Below are positions 39,001 through 49,194 of a stretch of 64,000 bases of DNA, in pieces. The notes beneath the pieces are model-generated. The model ran no database searches and was not told the DNA's origin. It worked only from the letters and a program-made list of their open reading frames with translations. Where the stretch lies: assembly GCF_003350005.1 (NCBI RefSeq), contig NZ_QLKS01000001.1, positions 62,001 to 126,000 on the forward strand. The letters run 5' to 3'. Source of the stretch: Psychrobacter proteolyticus (lineage in GTDB: Bacteria; Pseudomonadota; Gammaproteobacteria; Pseudomonadales; Moraxellaceae). Made by a program: the position numbers and the translations under genes. Each line of letters starts with the position of its first letter. The first letter of the stretch is position 1.

Positions 39001-40570
39001 TGATGACAATGCTAATGCTCAGGACTCTAGCCCTGTCGATATGATTGATGAGCTGGATACTTTATTAAATACAGCCATGCGCAAAACCAAACTGGCTCAG
39101 AAAAAACAGTTTCCGCCTGCGCCGCTTTGGCAAGCGGTGTTTGACACATTAAAAGGCCGAATATCTAGTGAGCATAAAGAGTTGGTAGGCTTACCCACGA
39201 AGGCGCAGTATGAGTCAATCGCTCAGGTGTTGGGTCAAGGCTTGGGTCAGCTAGGTCAAATAGACAATCAAACCTTGTCTGCATTGGCTGAATTGTTGGG
39301 GTTCGACACAGTTGTTGATGCTCCTAGCGATGTTAGTGGCATGACAGAGGTGCTCATCCAAGTGTTGTCCGATAGCATATTTAACATAGGAGAGATAGAT
39401 ATTGAAGGGGCATTGGCTTACCAAGTGCGCCATCCTGCCAAAGCATTCTTACGGTCTCAAAAGGTGCATGTGGTACAAGGTGAAGAAGCATTGTCGCAGC
39501 AAGAGCCGCTATTCTTAGATAGTTTAACTACTTATCAAATCAAAGATCATTTGATTAAACAGTTGGTTACTGATGAGAATAAGAAAAATGATAGTGATGC
39601 AGCGGCTGAAACTACTACTCCAATTCTGATGTATCAAAAAATTATGCCCGCTGGTGTTGCTCGCCAAACCACGCTACCCAATCAACAAAAGAAGCTACAA
39701 CAGCAATGTTTAGAGTTTAAAGAGCAGTTAATGGCTAATGGCTTTGACGAAAGCAGTATTCTCAACGAGAGTACGGCAGATATCAACAGTGTATTACAGC
39801 TACTGACCCCAACCGCCGAATATCCTGTTCAGATAGAGCTAAAAAATATACTGAATAACACTGATAATGATTCAAAAGACCAGACAGATATAGAGGGTAT
39901 AGAAACACTGCTTAAGCTGCTGCCGAAAATCATTAAGATCAAAGGTTCAGTGCCAATATTGGCACCCATATCAGTTATTCAGGCGGGCGTGCCTTATGCT
40001 CAGCAATCACCCAAGCAGTGGTTAAACATATTGCCCAATTCTGCCAGTCCTAGGCATTTACTAAAGTTTTGGTTGTCACATTTGTATTGGCAAGTGGCCA
40101 GACGTACCACTGCCGAGCAAGTAGCCTCAAATGATGGCGTGAGTATTTGGCGTTTTAATAAGTCTAGCTCACAAGTCAAAGAGTATGACAAAGTAATCGC
40201 ATTTAAACTAAGTCCGATTGTGTATGAAGATGCAGTAATTGAGCTGATAAAGTGGGCAGTTTTTGGCAAGTTAACGGCTCAAGTACCCATTACGTTATTA
40301 CCAGAATATGCACTTAACTACCTTGATAAGTATCTAAAGCCTGAAGAAGGTGACGGTAATAGCTATTGGCCAAAACGTGCCGACTTCTCGGACTGGTTAA
40401 GACCCAACTACAACTCAGACACGGTATACGATACTTGTTCGCAGCATGCCATTTGGCAATATGTACTACGTGACCAAGATGCATTCAAAGCGCTATCGGC
40501 AGCGTTGACTACATTAGCGCAGCCACTTTATGAGCCGATGTTTAATGCGTTAACTAACTTAGATGGTTAG
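36092..40570 (+). CDS. recC: Exodeoxyribonuclease V subunit gamma, RecC
   Basis: RecC is the Chi-scanning, helicase-like subunit of RecBCD, which processes double-strand breaks. The N-terminus IIQSHRTENLVDQL, then PFIVIVPSMVLGDWLDKTIA, and later HSCHSLQRQLEVLRIMI and GVITFGRFGALRNVPFELVV are typical of RecC. At 1493 aa it is longer than the about 1120-aa E. coli protein, mostly through acidic low-complexity insertions (for example near residues 960-1010). ATG 36092 is used. recB follows after 76 bp and recD after that, so the three form one operon. Both length and poor conservation are normal for Moraxellaceae RecC as far as I know. Confidence 0.92.
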   Translation: MFTIIQSHRTENLVDQLLVQYQSKDQPVFEPFIVIVPSMVLGDWLDKTIASRAGISTLVRTKFWGQYQWTLMQDVLTRHNAYLLSRNPEATTLNVPEVAVLSPTVMQWRLFGYLTYYQESIVADEKHPVNPLLASLIDNPQASAQQDSLQQDKAQQDARIWQLASDLARVFNRYLTHREDWLALWSHNEPLNVDELIADKDALSLRFDKYARGTPEWLVEHYVELEVAQRFLWAHLFADVHLHRVALERAFWSALKNNKANERDQLPTILRIFTIQQLPQTELDFLQRLSKYMNITLLHYNPSKLFWADIVDKSWLQRQQIINPESVFLRDYGHSLLSRLGKQSRDAFAMLANLSGNEQYDDALVEWQDNFDDTLSIGSNHGVAAEYIDDANSAQNSPSLLKRLQNDVLMLDEQSTQQATAATVSQAVSKQLEPSFDEEKPETAWYEDEALENKRFEKDRFWAISSQDNSLSIHSCHSLQRQLEVLRIMIGRWLNEPIKPGEKKRHISDIVVLLPDVERHHALIGSIFVNGKGQDGLTLPAKVTGVVDADIRQLWEAIIGFYKLLGSHSARFKAAEVLDWLMLPPLFESFGLTHEQMSRGCDLLVEAGFIRGFDELHLKQTLDSNDYDYRFSFAQALDRLTLGLVMPEAELSDCLYDLNDDEWPSTALPEMTLPLPQVSLNDALIVEALCRIYTGLVARRDDHTQKMKAEDWLDQIETQVIHRYFGDVDQTRTMRAIYNAMNGFKSSLRANRHYRQYASGNIDNREVEKRLAGVEQLPLKLSFMLDSIENELESQQVSAEPTGVITFGRFGALRNVPFELVVMLNMDLSEFPGRDRDNRYDLMKATNARRGDRVSEDDDNGAFLDALLCARSACWMFYNGQSLTDTHEHLPANPVSELLQFLQGEVQWQVNSLETLPENIDPTTESLKRYLPKLIKQWLVTEHPALPFHESLFETEIEGTDVFEQASPDIDDNANAQDSSPVDMIDELDTLLNTAMRKTKLAQKKQFPPAPLWQAVFDTLKGRISSEHKELVGLPTKAQYESIAQVLGQGLGQLGQIDNQTLSALAELLGFDTVVDAPSDVSGMTEVLIQVLSDSIFNIGEIDIEGALAYQVRHPAKAFLRSQKVHVVQGEEALSQQEPLFLDSLTTYQIKDHLIKQLVTDENKKNDSDAAAETTTPILMYQKIMPAGVARQTTLPNQQKKLQQQCLEFKEQLMANGFDESSILNESTADINSVLQLLTPTAEYPVQIELKNILNNTDNDSKDQTDIEGIETLLKLLPKIIKIKGSVPILAPISVIQAGVPYAQQSPKQWLNILPNSASPRHLLKFWLSHLYWQVARRTTAEQVASNDGVSIWRFNKSSSQVKEYDKVIAFKLSPIVYEDAVIELIKWAVFGKLTAQVPITLLPEYALNYLDKYLKPEEGDGNSYWPKRADFSDWLRPNYNSDTVYDTCSQHAIWQYVLRDQDAFKALSAALTTLAQPLYEPMFNALTNLDG

Positions 40571-40646
40571 CTCATTATCTAGAGCAGCCCCTAATTAATT
40601 TTTGCTATTTTGTTCTAATAAATAATAATTAAAAGTATGCGCCCAT

Positions 40647-43600
40647 ATGACAGACTTTACCGACCCAGCTAATACCATTGACTCATTTACACAACCGAAT
40701 TTATTTGATGAATATTCAGATGAGCTGCCTTTATCTGCTGTGCCTGAACGTAAAGGTAATGTCATACCGGCAGTTGATGTCAATCTAACGGGTAAGCACC
40801 TAATCGAAGCCTCAGCGGGCACGGGCAAAACTTGGACGCTGACTGGTATAGTACTGCGTCTACTGATTGAAGCGCGACGTGCGCCAGAGCAAATCATAGC
40901 CACGACTTTTACTCGAGCTGCCGCTGCCGAAATGCGTCAGCGTATTCATGATCGTTTGGTAGATTTCTATCAGTTATTACAATGGATCAATAGCCTAAGT
41001 GCTGATACTAGCAATAAAGAGAGTCTCTATCCCAACATACTGCAAGTTATGCCTGAGGGTAATAAAGACGCACAAGCAGGCAATGATTCAGACGTAGACG
41101 TAAACATTGCGACAGGCATTGACGATTTAAATCAAGACCTTGCTACTGATAAGCAAGTGGCGGCTGAGAAACGTAAACAAGCAAAGAAAGACCGCGAAGA
41201 TTGGCTGGTTAATCAAGCCAAATATGTGCGTTTAGATGGCATCATGCAAGATCCTATTAACCAGCATCTCGTCGGCTATTTGCTAGATCACGTGTACAGT
41301 TACCCAATGGCAGAAGCTATTAGGCGTACGGCATTGATACTAACCACCCTAGATAAGCTGTTCGTAGGCACGCTCGATAGCTTGGCGCAAAAATGGTTGA
41401 CGGAGTACAGCAGCGAGACTGGTCACCAGCAGGGTATGGGGATTATTGAAGACAGCAGTAGTGAACAGGTGACTGACAGTATTATCCATGATGAGCTGCG
41501 TCAGTTTCAAAGCCGTTTGTATTATGAGCAGCCTAAACTTTATGCGCTAATGGATCAGCAAGGCAAGCTGACTGCAGTTGGCGACCATAAGAAATACGTG
41601 ACTCGCTCGCTCAACTTTATCTCTGCACCGATTGATGAGATAAGGCATGAGAAAAGCTTTGATTTTGATGCATACGAAAAGCTAATCAATGAGTTTTCTC
41701 AGTTAGATTTAGCTGATATCCAGCCTTATTTAAATCCTGATTATAGAAAGTCTCAAGGCTTCAATGGACGTTCTAACTTATTTAAACAGTTTGATGCCAT
41801 TATTGAAGTGCATCAAAAGATATCAGAGTATCAGCTGACCTTTAATAGCTATTTAAATGAGAGTGAGAATAAGATTTTGACATCATTGCAAGATGCCAGA
41901 TATCCAGATGAAGATGGCAAAATCAAGAACTTTAATAAGAATAAAGAAAAAGAGCATCAGACGCTTTTTGAGTTAGAAACCATTAGTAAGTTAATGGCCC
42001 TCTTAGACATGCTTGATAGTTTAAATCAGCATATATTGTTGGTATTAGCCAGTCTTAACCGTCATATTGTGCTGGCTGTGCGTAATAGACTACCAGTCAT
42101 TTTAGAAGAGCGCGGCGAGACGACCTTTAGTTTGCAGATGGTACGCTTAAACCAAGCATTAACTGGCCGCCAAGGAGACAAGCTGGCGCGTTATATTCGT
42201 CATCATTATCCAGTGGCGTTGATTGACGAGTCGCAAGATATCAATGGCGAGCAAGCCATTATGATTGAAAGCATTTATTTGCCAAAGAATAAGCGTAAAC
42301 AGTCGGACAGTGACAAGCAATCAACCACTAAGAAAGCCAATCATGAGTTTCTGCTATTGGTTGGTGATCCCAAACAGGCTATTTATGGGTTTCGTGGCGG
42401 TGATGTGGCCAACTATAACTACATGAAAGCCCAGTTTGATAAAAGCGCCCTTTGGACGCTTGATATCAATCGCCGTTCTAATGCCGGTGTGATTAACGCA
42501 TTGAACTGCTGGTTTGGTATGGCTGATGCAACAACTGCTGAGAATAGACTGTCGCAGTTGGGTACTGGTATTCACTACCAACATATCAAAGCGGCAAAAC
42601 CGGAATATGAGCTGTCTTGGTTTAATGAGTCAAATAGTCTGGATGATGTACTGGTGACAGAGGTGCTTTCTGCTCAGCCAGTGAGCTTATTACACCTGCC
42701 TTATGATAAGGACAAAGAGTTTGATTATGATGAGCATGAAATAACAGCTCGCCATATAGCCACTTTGCTTAATAGTGGTCAGACACTTAAAGGTAAGCCG
42801 ATTCAGCCGAGTGATATTGGGGTGCTGGCACGTGCCAAAAAAGATCTGAAACGCGTTGAAGACGAGCTGGTAAAACTGAATGTGCCGACCTTGATAACCA
42901 GTGACGTCAGTATCTTTGAGACTATTATGGCAGAAGATGTGGCAGCGTTACTGAGTGCCATGCTATACCCATATCGTCATGACATGATTAATCGGGTATT
43001 GACCAGCCACCTATATGGACTGAGTATTAAAAACATCAAAGCCATGATGACGGATCATGAGTCAGGTATTACCGAGGGTAGCAGTACACCAAGCGCCAAT
43101 TCAAACCATTCTAATTCGAAAGACCTCTCAGCGAATGAAGCTACTGATACCAAAAAAAGCTATCAAGACTTTATTGCCTATCTAAAAGAAGGTGCACAGC
43201 GTTGGCAGCATTTTGGCATATTATCGGCGCTACATTATTTATTAGATAAAAGCCCTGTGCAGCCGCAAGGCGTATGGCAAGCACTAGCCGCTCATCCAGA
43301 AGGTGACCGTCATATCATGGACTTGCGCCATATGATGGACATTTTGGCGCAGTATGGTCTAGGTATGGGTGAGCATGAGCTACTGGCTTGGTTCAGGCAA
43401 CATATAGATGCAGCACCCAACAGTGATTGGGCTAAGCAATATCCGCTACCGACAGAGTCCGGTGTGCAACTGATGACCATTCATAAGTCAAAAGGGCTTG
43501 AGTTCCCTATTGTCTATGTATTGGGAATGGGTGATGCCAGTAGGAAGTCTGGCAATAAGGAAGACTATGGGCTGTATCTATATAACGCGCAACAAGCGCC

Positions 43601-45167
43601 CTCAGCGTTAGTACAGCAGTTGACAGATAATCAATCGGGTAATCAGCGCCGCTTCTCACCATTACAAGGCTCTGCTACGGTTGAGAGTTACTACACCGAT
43701 ATCGAAACACAAGAAGGTTTTGATGAGATAAGACGGCTTGGCTATGTGGCATTTACTCGAGCCAGTGAGCAGCTTTATGTTGTGCTGCGAGATCCGAGTA
43801 ACAAGACAGGGTTTGAGCTAAAACCAGTGTTCTATTGGTTTGAATCGCCAGAAGCAAAATTTGAGCTGCCGGATAGGCTCAAAGGTATCGTAGGCATGCT
43901 TAGAGGTCATAAAGTTAATGAGTTTTATGACAATAATTACGCAAGCAATGATGCTAACTCAGCAGGTATAAATGACAATGTTCAGATGGCTACTACCAAA
44001 TCAAATGCTCATAAGCCTACGACAGAAGCTATTGAGTACGCGCCCTTTACTGAGGTGATGAAAACTAATTATTTTTATGGTTGGGCAAAGACCAGCTTTA
44101 CCGCTCTGGCGCGTCAGCTAGATGAGTCTACACAAGCAATGGCGATAGTGGATGAGCGTATTGATGATGCGATAGACATTGATATGACAGAGTCTTCAGT
44201 TTCTGATATTTCGTTACTTAATAACGACGAGTCTCTCGAACAAGACGGTGAACTAAGCTTCAAGTCAGAAGAGAATATCCGCTTTACCTTTGTAAAGGGT
44301 GCCAATGCCGGTACGTTTTTGCATGAGATATTTGAACAAATAGACTTTAACAATAAGGCTCAGTGGCCTCAGGTTATTGATAGAGCGATTAGTAGCTATC
44401 AGTTGCCGCTGATATATAGCAGTGCTGAACAGCAGAGCCGCAGATCACAAGGCAAAAAACAAAGAGATAGTGATGGGTTTGATCTTGCGTCAATAGATAC
44501 AACGAAGCATGATGCATTAATTAATTGGATTGAAGAAGTATTGCATGCGCCACTATTGGCTTCCAATCAACCCTTGATTGCTCTTGATAAAGGTAAGCGA
44601 TTTGCCGAGTTAGAGTTCAACATGGGGCTGTCAGAAAGGTTTAAAGCACAGGATATCAGTAAGCTTTTCCAACAGTATTTACCTGATGAGACAGATAAAC
44701 ATGTCACTCTAGTCCCACAAAACAAAGCGCATCTTTATCGCTATCTACGCGGTGAGATTGACCTAGTATATGAGCATGCTGGCAAGTATTACGTGGTCGA
44801 TTATAAGAGTAACTTTTTAGGAAATAGCCTAAGCGATTATAATGAAAATACGCTCAAGAAAGCAATGTCCAAGGCAGGGTACTGGCTACAAGCAGCGATT
44901 TATCAAGTAGCATTACATCGATTCCTCGCCATGAGAATTAGTGATTATACGGGTAACGAAGACAAATATTTAGGCGCTGTAGAGTACGTATTTTTACGCG
45001 GTGTGTATGACCCGAATACTCAGGTAGCTACTACGTCTATATCGAAAGATAGGGTTCAGTCTAACCACGATAGCTTGAGCAGTAATAGTTGCTATGGATT
45101 GGTCACTTGGGATATTCCTATCGACTTTATTAAAGGTCTAGATGCATTGTTTGGCCTGCCGGATTAA
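40647..45167 (+). CDS. recB: Exodeoxyribonuclease V subunit beta, RecB
   Basis: RecB is a 3'-5' superfamily 1 helicase with a C-terminal nuclease domain. Walker A is SAGTGKTWTL (about residues 56-65), motif Ia is TTFTRAAAAEMRQRI, the Walker B-like LIDESQDINGEQ replaces UvrD DExQ, motif V/VI is MTIHKSKGLEFPIVYV and GYVAFTRASEQLYVVL. The nuclease site reads LRGEIDLVYEH and YYVVDYKSNFLG. The length of 1506 aa exceeds E. coli RecB (1180) because of insertions between helicase motifs. It sits between recC and recD. Confidence 0.95.
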   Translation: MTDFTDPANTIDSFTQPNLFDEYSDELPLSAVPERKGNVIPAVDVNLTGKHLIEASAGTGKTWTLTGIVLRLLIEARRAPEQIIATTFTRAAAAEMRQRIHDRLVDFYQLLQWINSLSADTSNKESLYPNILQVMPEGNKDAQAGNDSDVDVNIATGIDDLNQDLATDKQVAAEKRKQAKKDREDWLVNQAKYVRLDGIMQDPINQHLVGYLLDHVYSYPMAEAIRRTALILTTLDKLFVGTLDSLAQKWLTEYSSETGHQQGMGIIEDSSSEQVTDSIIHDELRQFQSRLYYEQPKLYALMDQQGKLTAVGDHKKYVTRSLNFISAPIDEIRHEKSFDFDAYEKLINEFSQLDLADIQPYLNPDYRKSQGFNGRSNLFKQFDAIIEVHQKISEYQLTFNSYLNESENKILTSLQDARYPDEDGKIKNFNKNKEKEHQTLFELETISKLMALLDMLDSLNQHILLVLASLNRHIVLAVRNRLPVILEERGETTFSLQMVRLNQALTGRQGDKLARYIRHHYPVALIDESQDINGEQAIMIESIYLPKNKRKQSDSDKQSTTKKANHEFLLLVGDPKQAIYGFRGGDVANYNYMKAQFDKSALWTLDINRRSNAGVINALNCWFGMADATTAENRLSQLGTGIHYQHIKAAKPEYELSWFNESNSLDDVLVTEVLSAQPVSLLHLPYDKDKEFDYDEHEITARHIATLLNSGQTLKGKPIQPSDIGVLARAKKDLKRVEDELVKLNVPTLITSDVSIFETIMAEDVAALLSAMLYPYRHDMINRVLTSHLYGLSIKNIKAMMTDHESGITEGSSTPSANSNHSNSKDLSANEATDTKKSYQDFIAYLKEGAQRWQHFGILSALHYLLDKSPVQPQGVWQALAAHPEGDRHIMDLRHMMDILAQYGLGMGEHELLAWFRQHIDAAPNSDWAKQYPLPTESGVQLMTIHKSKGLEFPIVYVLGMGDASRKSGNKEDYGLYLYNAQQAPSALVQQLTDNQSGNQRRFSPLQGSATVESYYTDIETQEGFDEIRRLGYVAFTRASEQLYVVLRDPSNKTGFELKPVFYWFESPEAKFELPDRLKGIVGMLRGHKVNEFYDNNYASNDANSAGINDNVQMATTKSNAHKPTTEAIEYAPFTEVMKTNYFYGWAKTSFTALARQLDESTQAMAIVDERIDDAIDIDMTESSVSDISLLNNDESLEQDGELSFKSEENIRFTFVKGANAGTFLHEIFEQIDFNNKAQWPQVIDRAISSYQLPLIYSSAEQQSRRSQGKKQRDSDGFDLASIDTTKHDALINWIEEVLHAPLLASNQPLIALDKGKRFAELEFNMGLSERFKAQDISKLFQQYLPDETDKHVTLVPQNKAHLYRYLRGEIDLVYEHAGKYYVVDYKSNFLGNSLSDYNENTLKKAMSKAGYWLQAAIYQVALHRFLAMRISDYTGNEDKYLGAVEYVFLRGVYDPNTQVATTSISKDRVQSNHDSLSSNSCYGLVTWDIPIDFIKGLDALFGLPD

Positions 45168-45241
45168 TAAACCTTATATAGCAATTAGATAGATAAAAAT
45201 TGTTATAGCAGTTAATCAGATTAAAAAGAGATAAATATACG

Positions 45242-47452
45242 ATGAGTAATAATAACAATAAAAGTAAGTCAGCCATCAGCTTACAAGAGAGCTGGGCCAG
45301 TAACATTAGCGACTATATCTTGTTGCGTCGTCAACAAACGCATGTAGCGTATGACGCGACAGATGCAAATACGAATGATGAAAACGGAAGAATCGATAAG
45401 TTAGAAGATAGTGATTTATTTACGGCTCTATTTGTTATTTTAGCGGCTCATTTGGAAGAGGGCCATACTGTATTAACTGTCGATACAGCCGATCATGAAG
45501 CTCCCATGCAAGGGCAAATTAATGGGGAAATAGTCACGTTATATACATGGCAGCAGAACTTACTAGAGATACTGGCAACACCAATTTTTGCGCTGATTGA
45601 TACTCAGATAAAAACGCAACTAGACACGCAACTAGACGATGATACTACAACGGAGACATCGCTATTTGTATTACTAGATACTTTGTTTGGTCAGCGAGAT
45701 TACTTGTGGGCGCAGCTAGCACTGAGTAATCATGAAAAAGGGACGTTGATCAAACGTTTTGATGCGATAACTACGTTATACCAGCGCTTTAAAAATAGCG
45801 ACTTAAGTACTTTCGTTCATTCAATCCATGAGTACGCTTTATTTGCTAATGTTAATGCGAATACTGATTGTAATAACTATCAAAATAGCCTAAGCAAAGA
45901 TAATCAACCAATTATTTATAACATCGCTAAGAATAAAGAGACCCAAGGTTCGAAAATCACATTTTGGCTGCACCGCACATGGCAAGCAGAATTTAACTTA
46001 GCACAGCATATCAATCATATTTTGAATCAGCAGATAGTGCCTTTAGACATTACCATGCCTGAGAACTTAAATGACCAACAAATAGCCGCTATCAATGTGG
46101 CGAACAATAATGCATTTAGTATCATTACAGGTGGCCCAGGGACGGGTAAAACCTACACTGTTGCTCAATTAGTTATCGCGTTACAACAGGCGACAGAGAG
46201 TAGGGGAAATGAGTCTGAACATATTAGGTTTAGCACAGACAGTGCTAGTCTAGCATTAGCAGCACCAACGGGTAAGGCAGCCCAACGTATGCAAGAGTCT
46301 CTGCAGGCGGCTTTAGACGACGCAAATGTAGAGCTGCAGTTGCAAGAGGCAAAAACCATCCATCGTCTACTAGGTATCGGTCGAACGGGTAGACCGCGTT
46401 ACGATGCCAACAACCAACTCGGTGAAGATATTATCATCGTTGATGAGGCATCTATGCTCGGAGTTGAGTTGGCCAATTATCTTGTGAGCGCGGTAAAGCC
46501 AGGTGCTAGGCTGATATTATTAGGCGATGCTAATCAGTTAGCAGCCGTCGATGCAGGAGCAGTATTGGCTGATCTCTGTCGCATTCCGCTACTGCAACCC
46601 ATACATGCAGAACTAACCGAGAGCCGCCGATTTAGCGCCGAGTCAGGTATCGGTAAACTGGCAACTCAAATCAATAAAGCAGAGACAAATCTTCAATCTA
46701 TTTGGCAATTATTAAGGCATGACGCTGCTTTGAGTTTTCAATATGTTAATACGTTACAAGCAGAGTCTATATTAAATAATAAGATAGAAAATAGCCTAAG
46801 TAAAGAAAAAGTTATTTCAAAGATTTCCAATGATTATCAATTATATCTAGGTAAAGTTAAAAATTTACTAGAAAATCCGATAGAAAAATCCGTGCCAGAA
46901 TCAGTTAAGAATACTACCTTTTCGTTAATGGAAGTATTTAATCAATTTAGAATCTTAAGCGCTGGCCATAATGGTGAGTGGGGCGATCACTATATCAATA
47001 ACTACCTTACTCAATGGCATCTTACTGAGCTAAAGTTACCCTTGGGTCAAAACACGTGGTTCCATGGACGTCCTGTTATGGTGCTACAAAATAACTATGA
47101 GCTTGGGCTATTTAATGGTGATATCGGTTTCTGCTTACAAACGTCAGATGAAAGGAGCCAATTAGAAGTGTTCTTTGAAAATAAGACTCAAGGGATAGCT
47201 GTTAATTTGCTAAATGAAGAGGTGATAGCCACGGCATATGCAATGACTATTCATAAGTCACAAGGATCCGAATTTGATCATGTTGCTATTACTTTCGATA
47301 ACAGCCATGCAAGATTGCTGAGCAAAGAGCTTATCTATACGGCAGTGACTCGTGCTAAGAAGCAGGTAACGATATATAGTACCAAGCACGCCTTAGAAAA
47401 AGCGGTTCAAACACCGACTGAACGCCATACTGGTTTGGCATTACAGTTTTAA
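45242..47452 (+). CDS. recD: Exodeoxyribonuclease V subunit alpha, RecD
   Basis: RecD is the 5'-3' superfamily 1B helicase of RecBCD. Walker A is ITGGPGTGKTYTVAQL near residues 297-312; LAAPTGKAAQRMQESL, IIVDEASMLG, LGDANQLAAVDAGAVLADL and the C-terminal AMTIHKSQGSEFDHVAI and YTAVTRAKKQV are the remaining motifs. The length of 736 aa is a little above the usual 610-700. A strong hairpin terminator follows, so it is the last gene of the rec operon. Confidence 0.95.
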   Translation: MSNNNNKSKSAISLQESWASNISDYILLRRQQTHVAYDATDANTNDENGRIDKLEDSDLFTALFVILAAHLEEGHTVLTVDTADHEAPMQGQINGEIVTLYTWQQNLLEILATPIFALIDTQIKTQLDTQLDDDTTTETSLFVLLDTLFGQRDYLWAQLALSNHEKGTLIKRFDAITTLYQRFKNSDLSTFVHSIHEYALFANVNANTDCNNYQNSLSKDNQPIIYNIAKNKETQGSKITFWLHRTWQAEFNLAQHINHILNQQIVPLDITMPENLNDQQIAAINVANNNAFSIITGGPGTGKTYTVAQLVIALQQATESRGNESEHIRFSTDSASLALAAPTGKAAQRMQESLQAALDDANVELQLQEAKTIHRLLGIGRTGRPRYDANNQLGEDIIIVDEASMLGVELANYLVSAVKPGARLILLGDANQLAAVDAGAVLADLCRIPLLQPIHAELTESRRFSAESGIGKLATQINKAETNLQSIWQLLRHDAALSFQYVNTLQAESILNNKIENSLSKEKVISKISNDYQLYLGKVKNLLENPIEKSVPESVKNTTFSLMEVFNQFRILSAGHNGEWGDHYINNYLTQWHLTELKLPLGQNTWFHGRPVMVLQNNYELGLFNGDIGFCLQTSDERSQLEVFFENKTQGIAVNLLNEEVIATAYAMTIHKSQGSEFDHVAITFDNSHARLLSKELIYTAVTRAKKQVTIYSTKHALEKAVQTPTERHTGLALQF

Positions 47453-47494
47453 CGATTCATTCAAGTTGTTGTCGGCGCAATAAGTCAGCGCAAT

Positions 47495-47524
47495 AAAAAA
47501 GCATCCAAATTGGATGCTTTTTTA
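47495..47524. terminator. Bidirectional rho-independent terminator after recD
   Basis: AAAAAAGCATCCAA and TTGGATGCTTTTTT form a near-continuous perfect stem with A- and T-runs on either side. It serves recD rightwards and the purine phosphoribosyltransferase gene leftwards. Confidence 0.92.
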
Positions 47525-47557
47525 GGATTTAACTATTTTAATCAATTAAGTCTAGAA

Positions 47558-48121
47558 TTAAACTTTGTCTTCTTTGATTGCATAGATACCTGGCAGGTGA
47601 CGCAAGTAACCATGGAAATCCATACCACAACCGTAAACATAGCGATCTGCAACATCAATACCCACAAAATCTACGTCAAAATCTGCAACTTTGCGATCAT
47701 GTTGCTTGTTAAGCAATACACAAGACTCAAGTGATAGAGGCTTTTCTTTGCTTAATTCTTCAACAACTGCTTTTAGGGTAATACCTTCGTCAAAGATGTC
47801 GTCAATTAACAATACGTGCTCACCTTCGATACTAACATCAGGCTTGAATTTCCAATCAAGCTCATTAGTACCTTCGTTATCACGATAACGGGTCGCATGG
47901 ATATAATGCATACGATGGTAGAACGTAAGGTGTGTCAGTAGCTGACCAGCTGGAATCAATCCGCCGTTCATCACGACCATAACAATTGGGTTTAGACCAG
48001 CATAATGTAGATTGAGCTGAGCGGCCAAACGCTCATAAGCAGCAGCTACTTCGATACTGCTGATAAGGCACTCTGAGTTGCGTAAGGTTTTTTCAATTTC
48101 TTGGTTACTGATTTGGGTCAT
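47558..48121 (-). CDS. hpt: Hypoxanthine-guanine phosphoribosyltransferase-like protein
   Basis: A type I phosphoribosyltransferase of purine salvage in the cytosol. The PRPP-binding motif is HVLLIDDIFDEGITLKAVVE, and PIVMVVMNGGLIPAGQLLTH is the early PRTase loop. VDFVGIDVADRYVYGCGMDF matches the base-recognition region of Hpt enzymes. The length is 187 aa. The base preference (hypoxanthine or guanine) cannot be settled by eye. It stands alone, with an unknown gene upstream on the same strand. Confidence 0.88.
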   Translation of the reverse strand: MTQISNQEIEKTLRNSECLISSIEVAAAYERLAAQLNLHYAGLNPIVMVVMNGGLIPAGQLLTHLTFYHRMHYIHATRYRDNEGTNELDWKFKPDVSIEGEHVLLIDDIFDEGITLKAVVEELSKEKPLSLESCVLLNKQHDRKVADFDVDFVGIDVADRYVYGCGMDFHGYLRHLPGIYAIKEDKV

Positions 48122-48223
48122 CGGGTGCGCCTTTGGTAAAAAGTGCCGCTTATTTTAGCAAATTTTAGTGAATTTGCCCAACGTCATATGACCTTTGGGA
48201 CAAAATTAATCCAACTTTTTGGG

Positions 48224-48892
48224 TTATTCTGGCTTTTCTATAATAAATGGACGGTAATAATTGGCCAATCGATTCAATGAGTCATTTGGTAGGTCAGGTA
48301 ATAGCTTATTAAGTGCCATATTCATGCCTTTATCAATTGCCGATTTGGCAACTGGAACTGACTTACGCTTGATCATGCCTAGCTTTAATGTCTCGGCATA
48401 GCGACTGATAAAGTGGGTCAATGTTTCTTCGTTCATGGTTTCAAGTGCCGTTTTAAATTTGACTCTATCCACATGTTCAGGCGTGATAGCAGCAAAACCT
48501 TCAGTGATGGTATTGGCATCTTTTTCTGACAGTTTAAAGCCGACACGTTTAACGCCTTCGTTATCAATAAAGGTTGCGTGATCTCTTAGAAAATGAAAAC
48601 TTGGTAACACGTCTTTGTTGTTTTCTTTACCCAGTAAGATGTTGAGCAGAGTGTCTGTCGCGCGTTCAATCGTTCCAACAATTTTACGCATAGAGGCTTG
48701 GCGCTCAGGGTTCGGAATAATATCTACCAAACCAACCAATAAATTATCAGTAAGATCACGCGCTGTCTGATGCGTAAGGGCATCGCGATAAGGGTAGTAC
48801 TCTACATTCTCATTTGAAGCAACGACTTGTTCGGCCTCACTGATTAAAGCTTTTAGTTTATCTGAGGGTACGAATCCAAAATAATGTGCCAT
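48224..48892 (-). CDS. Uncharacterised mostly helical protein
   Basis: I do not recognise a family. The protein has 222 residues, no signal peptide and no membrane segment, and looks all-helical, with segments such as DNLLVGLVDIIPNPERQASM, ALETMNEETLTHFISRYAET and the C-terminal MNMALNKLLPDLPNDSLNRL. The coding pattern and GGAAGTG-like binding site upstream support a real gene. It lies about 100 bp upstream of the hpt gene on the same strand and may share transcription with it. Confidence 0.7.
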   Translation of the reverse strand: MAHYFGFVPSDKLKALISEAEQVVASNENVEYYPYRDALTHQTARDLTDNLLVGLVDIIPNPERQASMRKIVGTIERATDTLLNILLGKENNKDVLPSFHFLRDHATFIDNEGVKRVGFKLSEKDANTITEGFAAITPEHVDRVKFKTALETMNEETLTHFISRYAETLKLGMIKRKSVPVAKSAIDKGMNMALNKLLPDLPNDSLNRLANYYRPFIIEKPE

Positions 48893-49194
48893 TGCACTTC
48901 CTTTATTTGTTGTTTTTTATGTCTTACTTGCGTTACATTGATCACCAAATCGGTTATTATTCAAACAAAGTTTTAGTCTCAGGCTCATCACACCAAATGC
49001 TGATTAGTGACATGCCCTAGTTATAAGATAAATGACTTTGTTGATTGGTAATAATTTTGCAAATTGCTAGAATTTACCTAAACGATAGATGAGCTGAGTC
49101 ACTCATCGCACACTAATTTAGCATATTTTTCATATTTTAATTCAAAAAGCTTGAACTTATAAGGCTATTGACTACTTGTCTAGGGAGAGATGAG
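48893..49194. other. Promoter region of the CstA gene
   Basis: About 300 bp between divergent genes. An inverted repeat GATGAG-N8-CTCATC lies at 49088-49107 and could be an operator for cstA; its centre includes TGAGTCA. No coding region was found. Confidence 0.35.
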
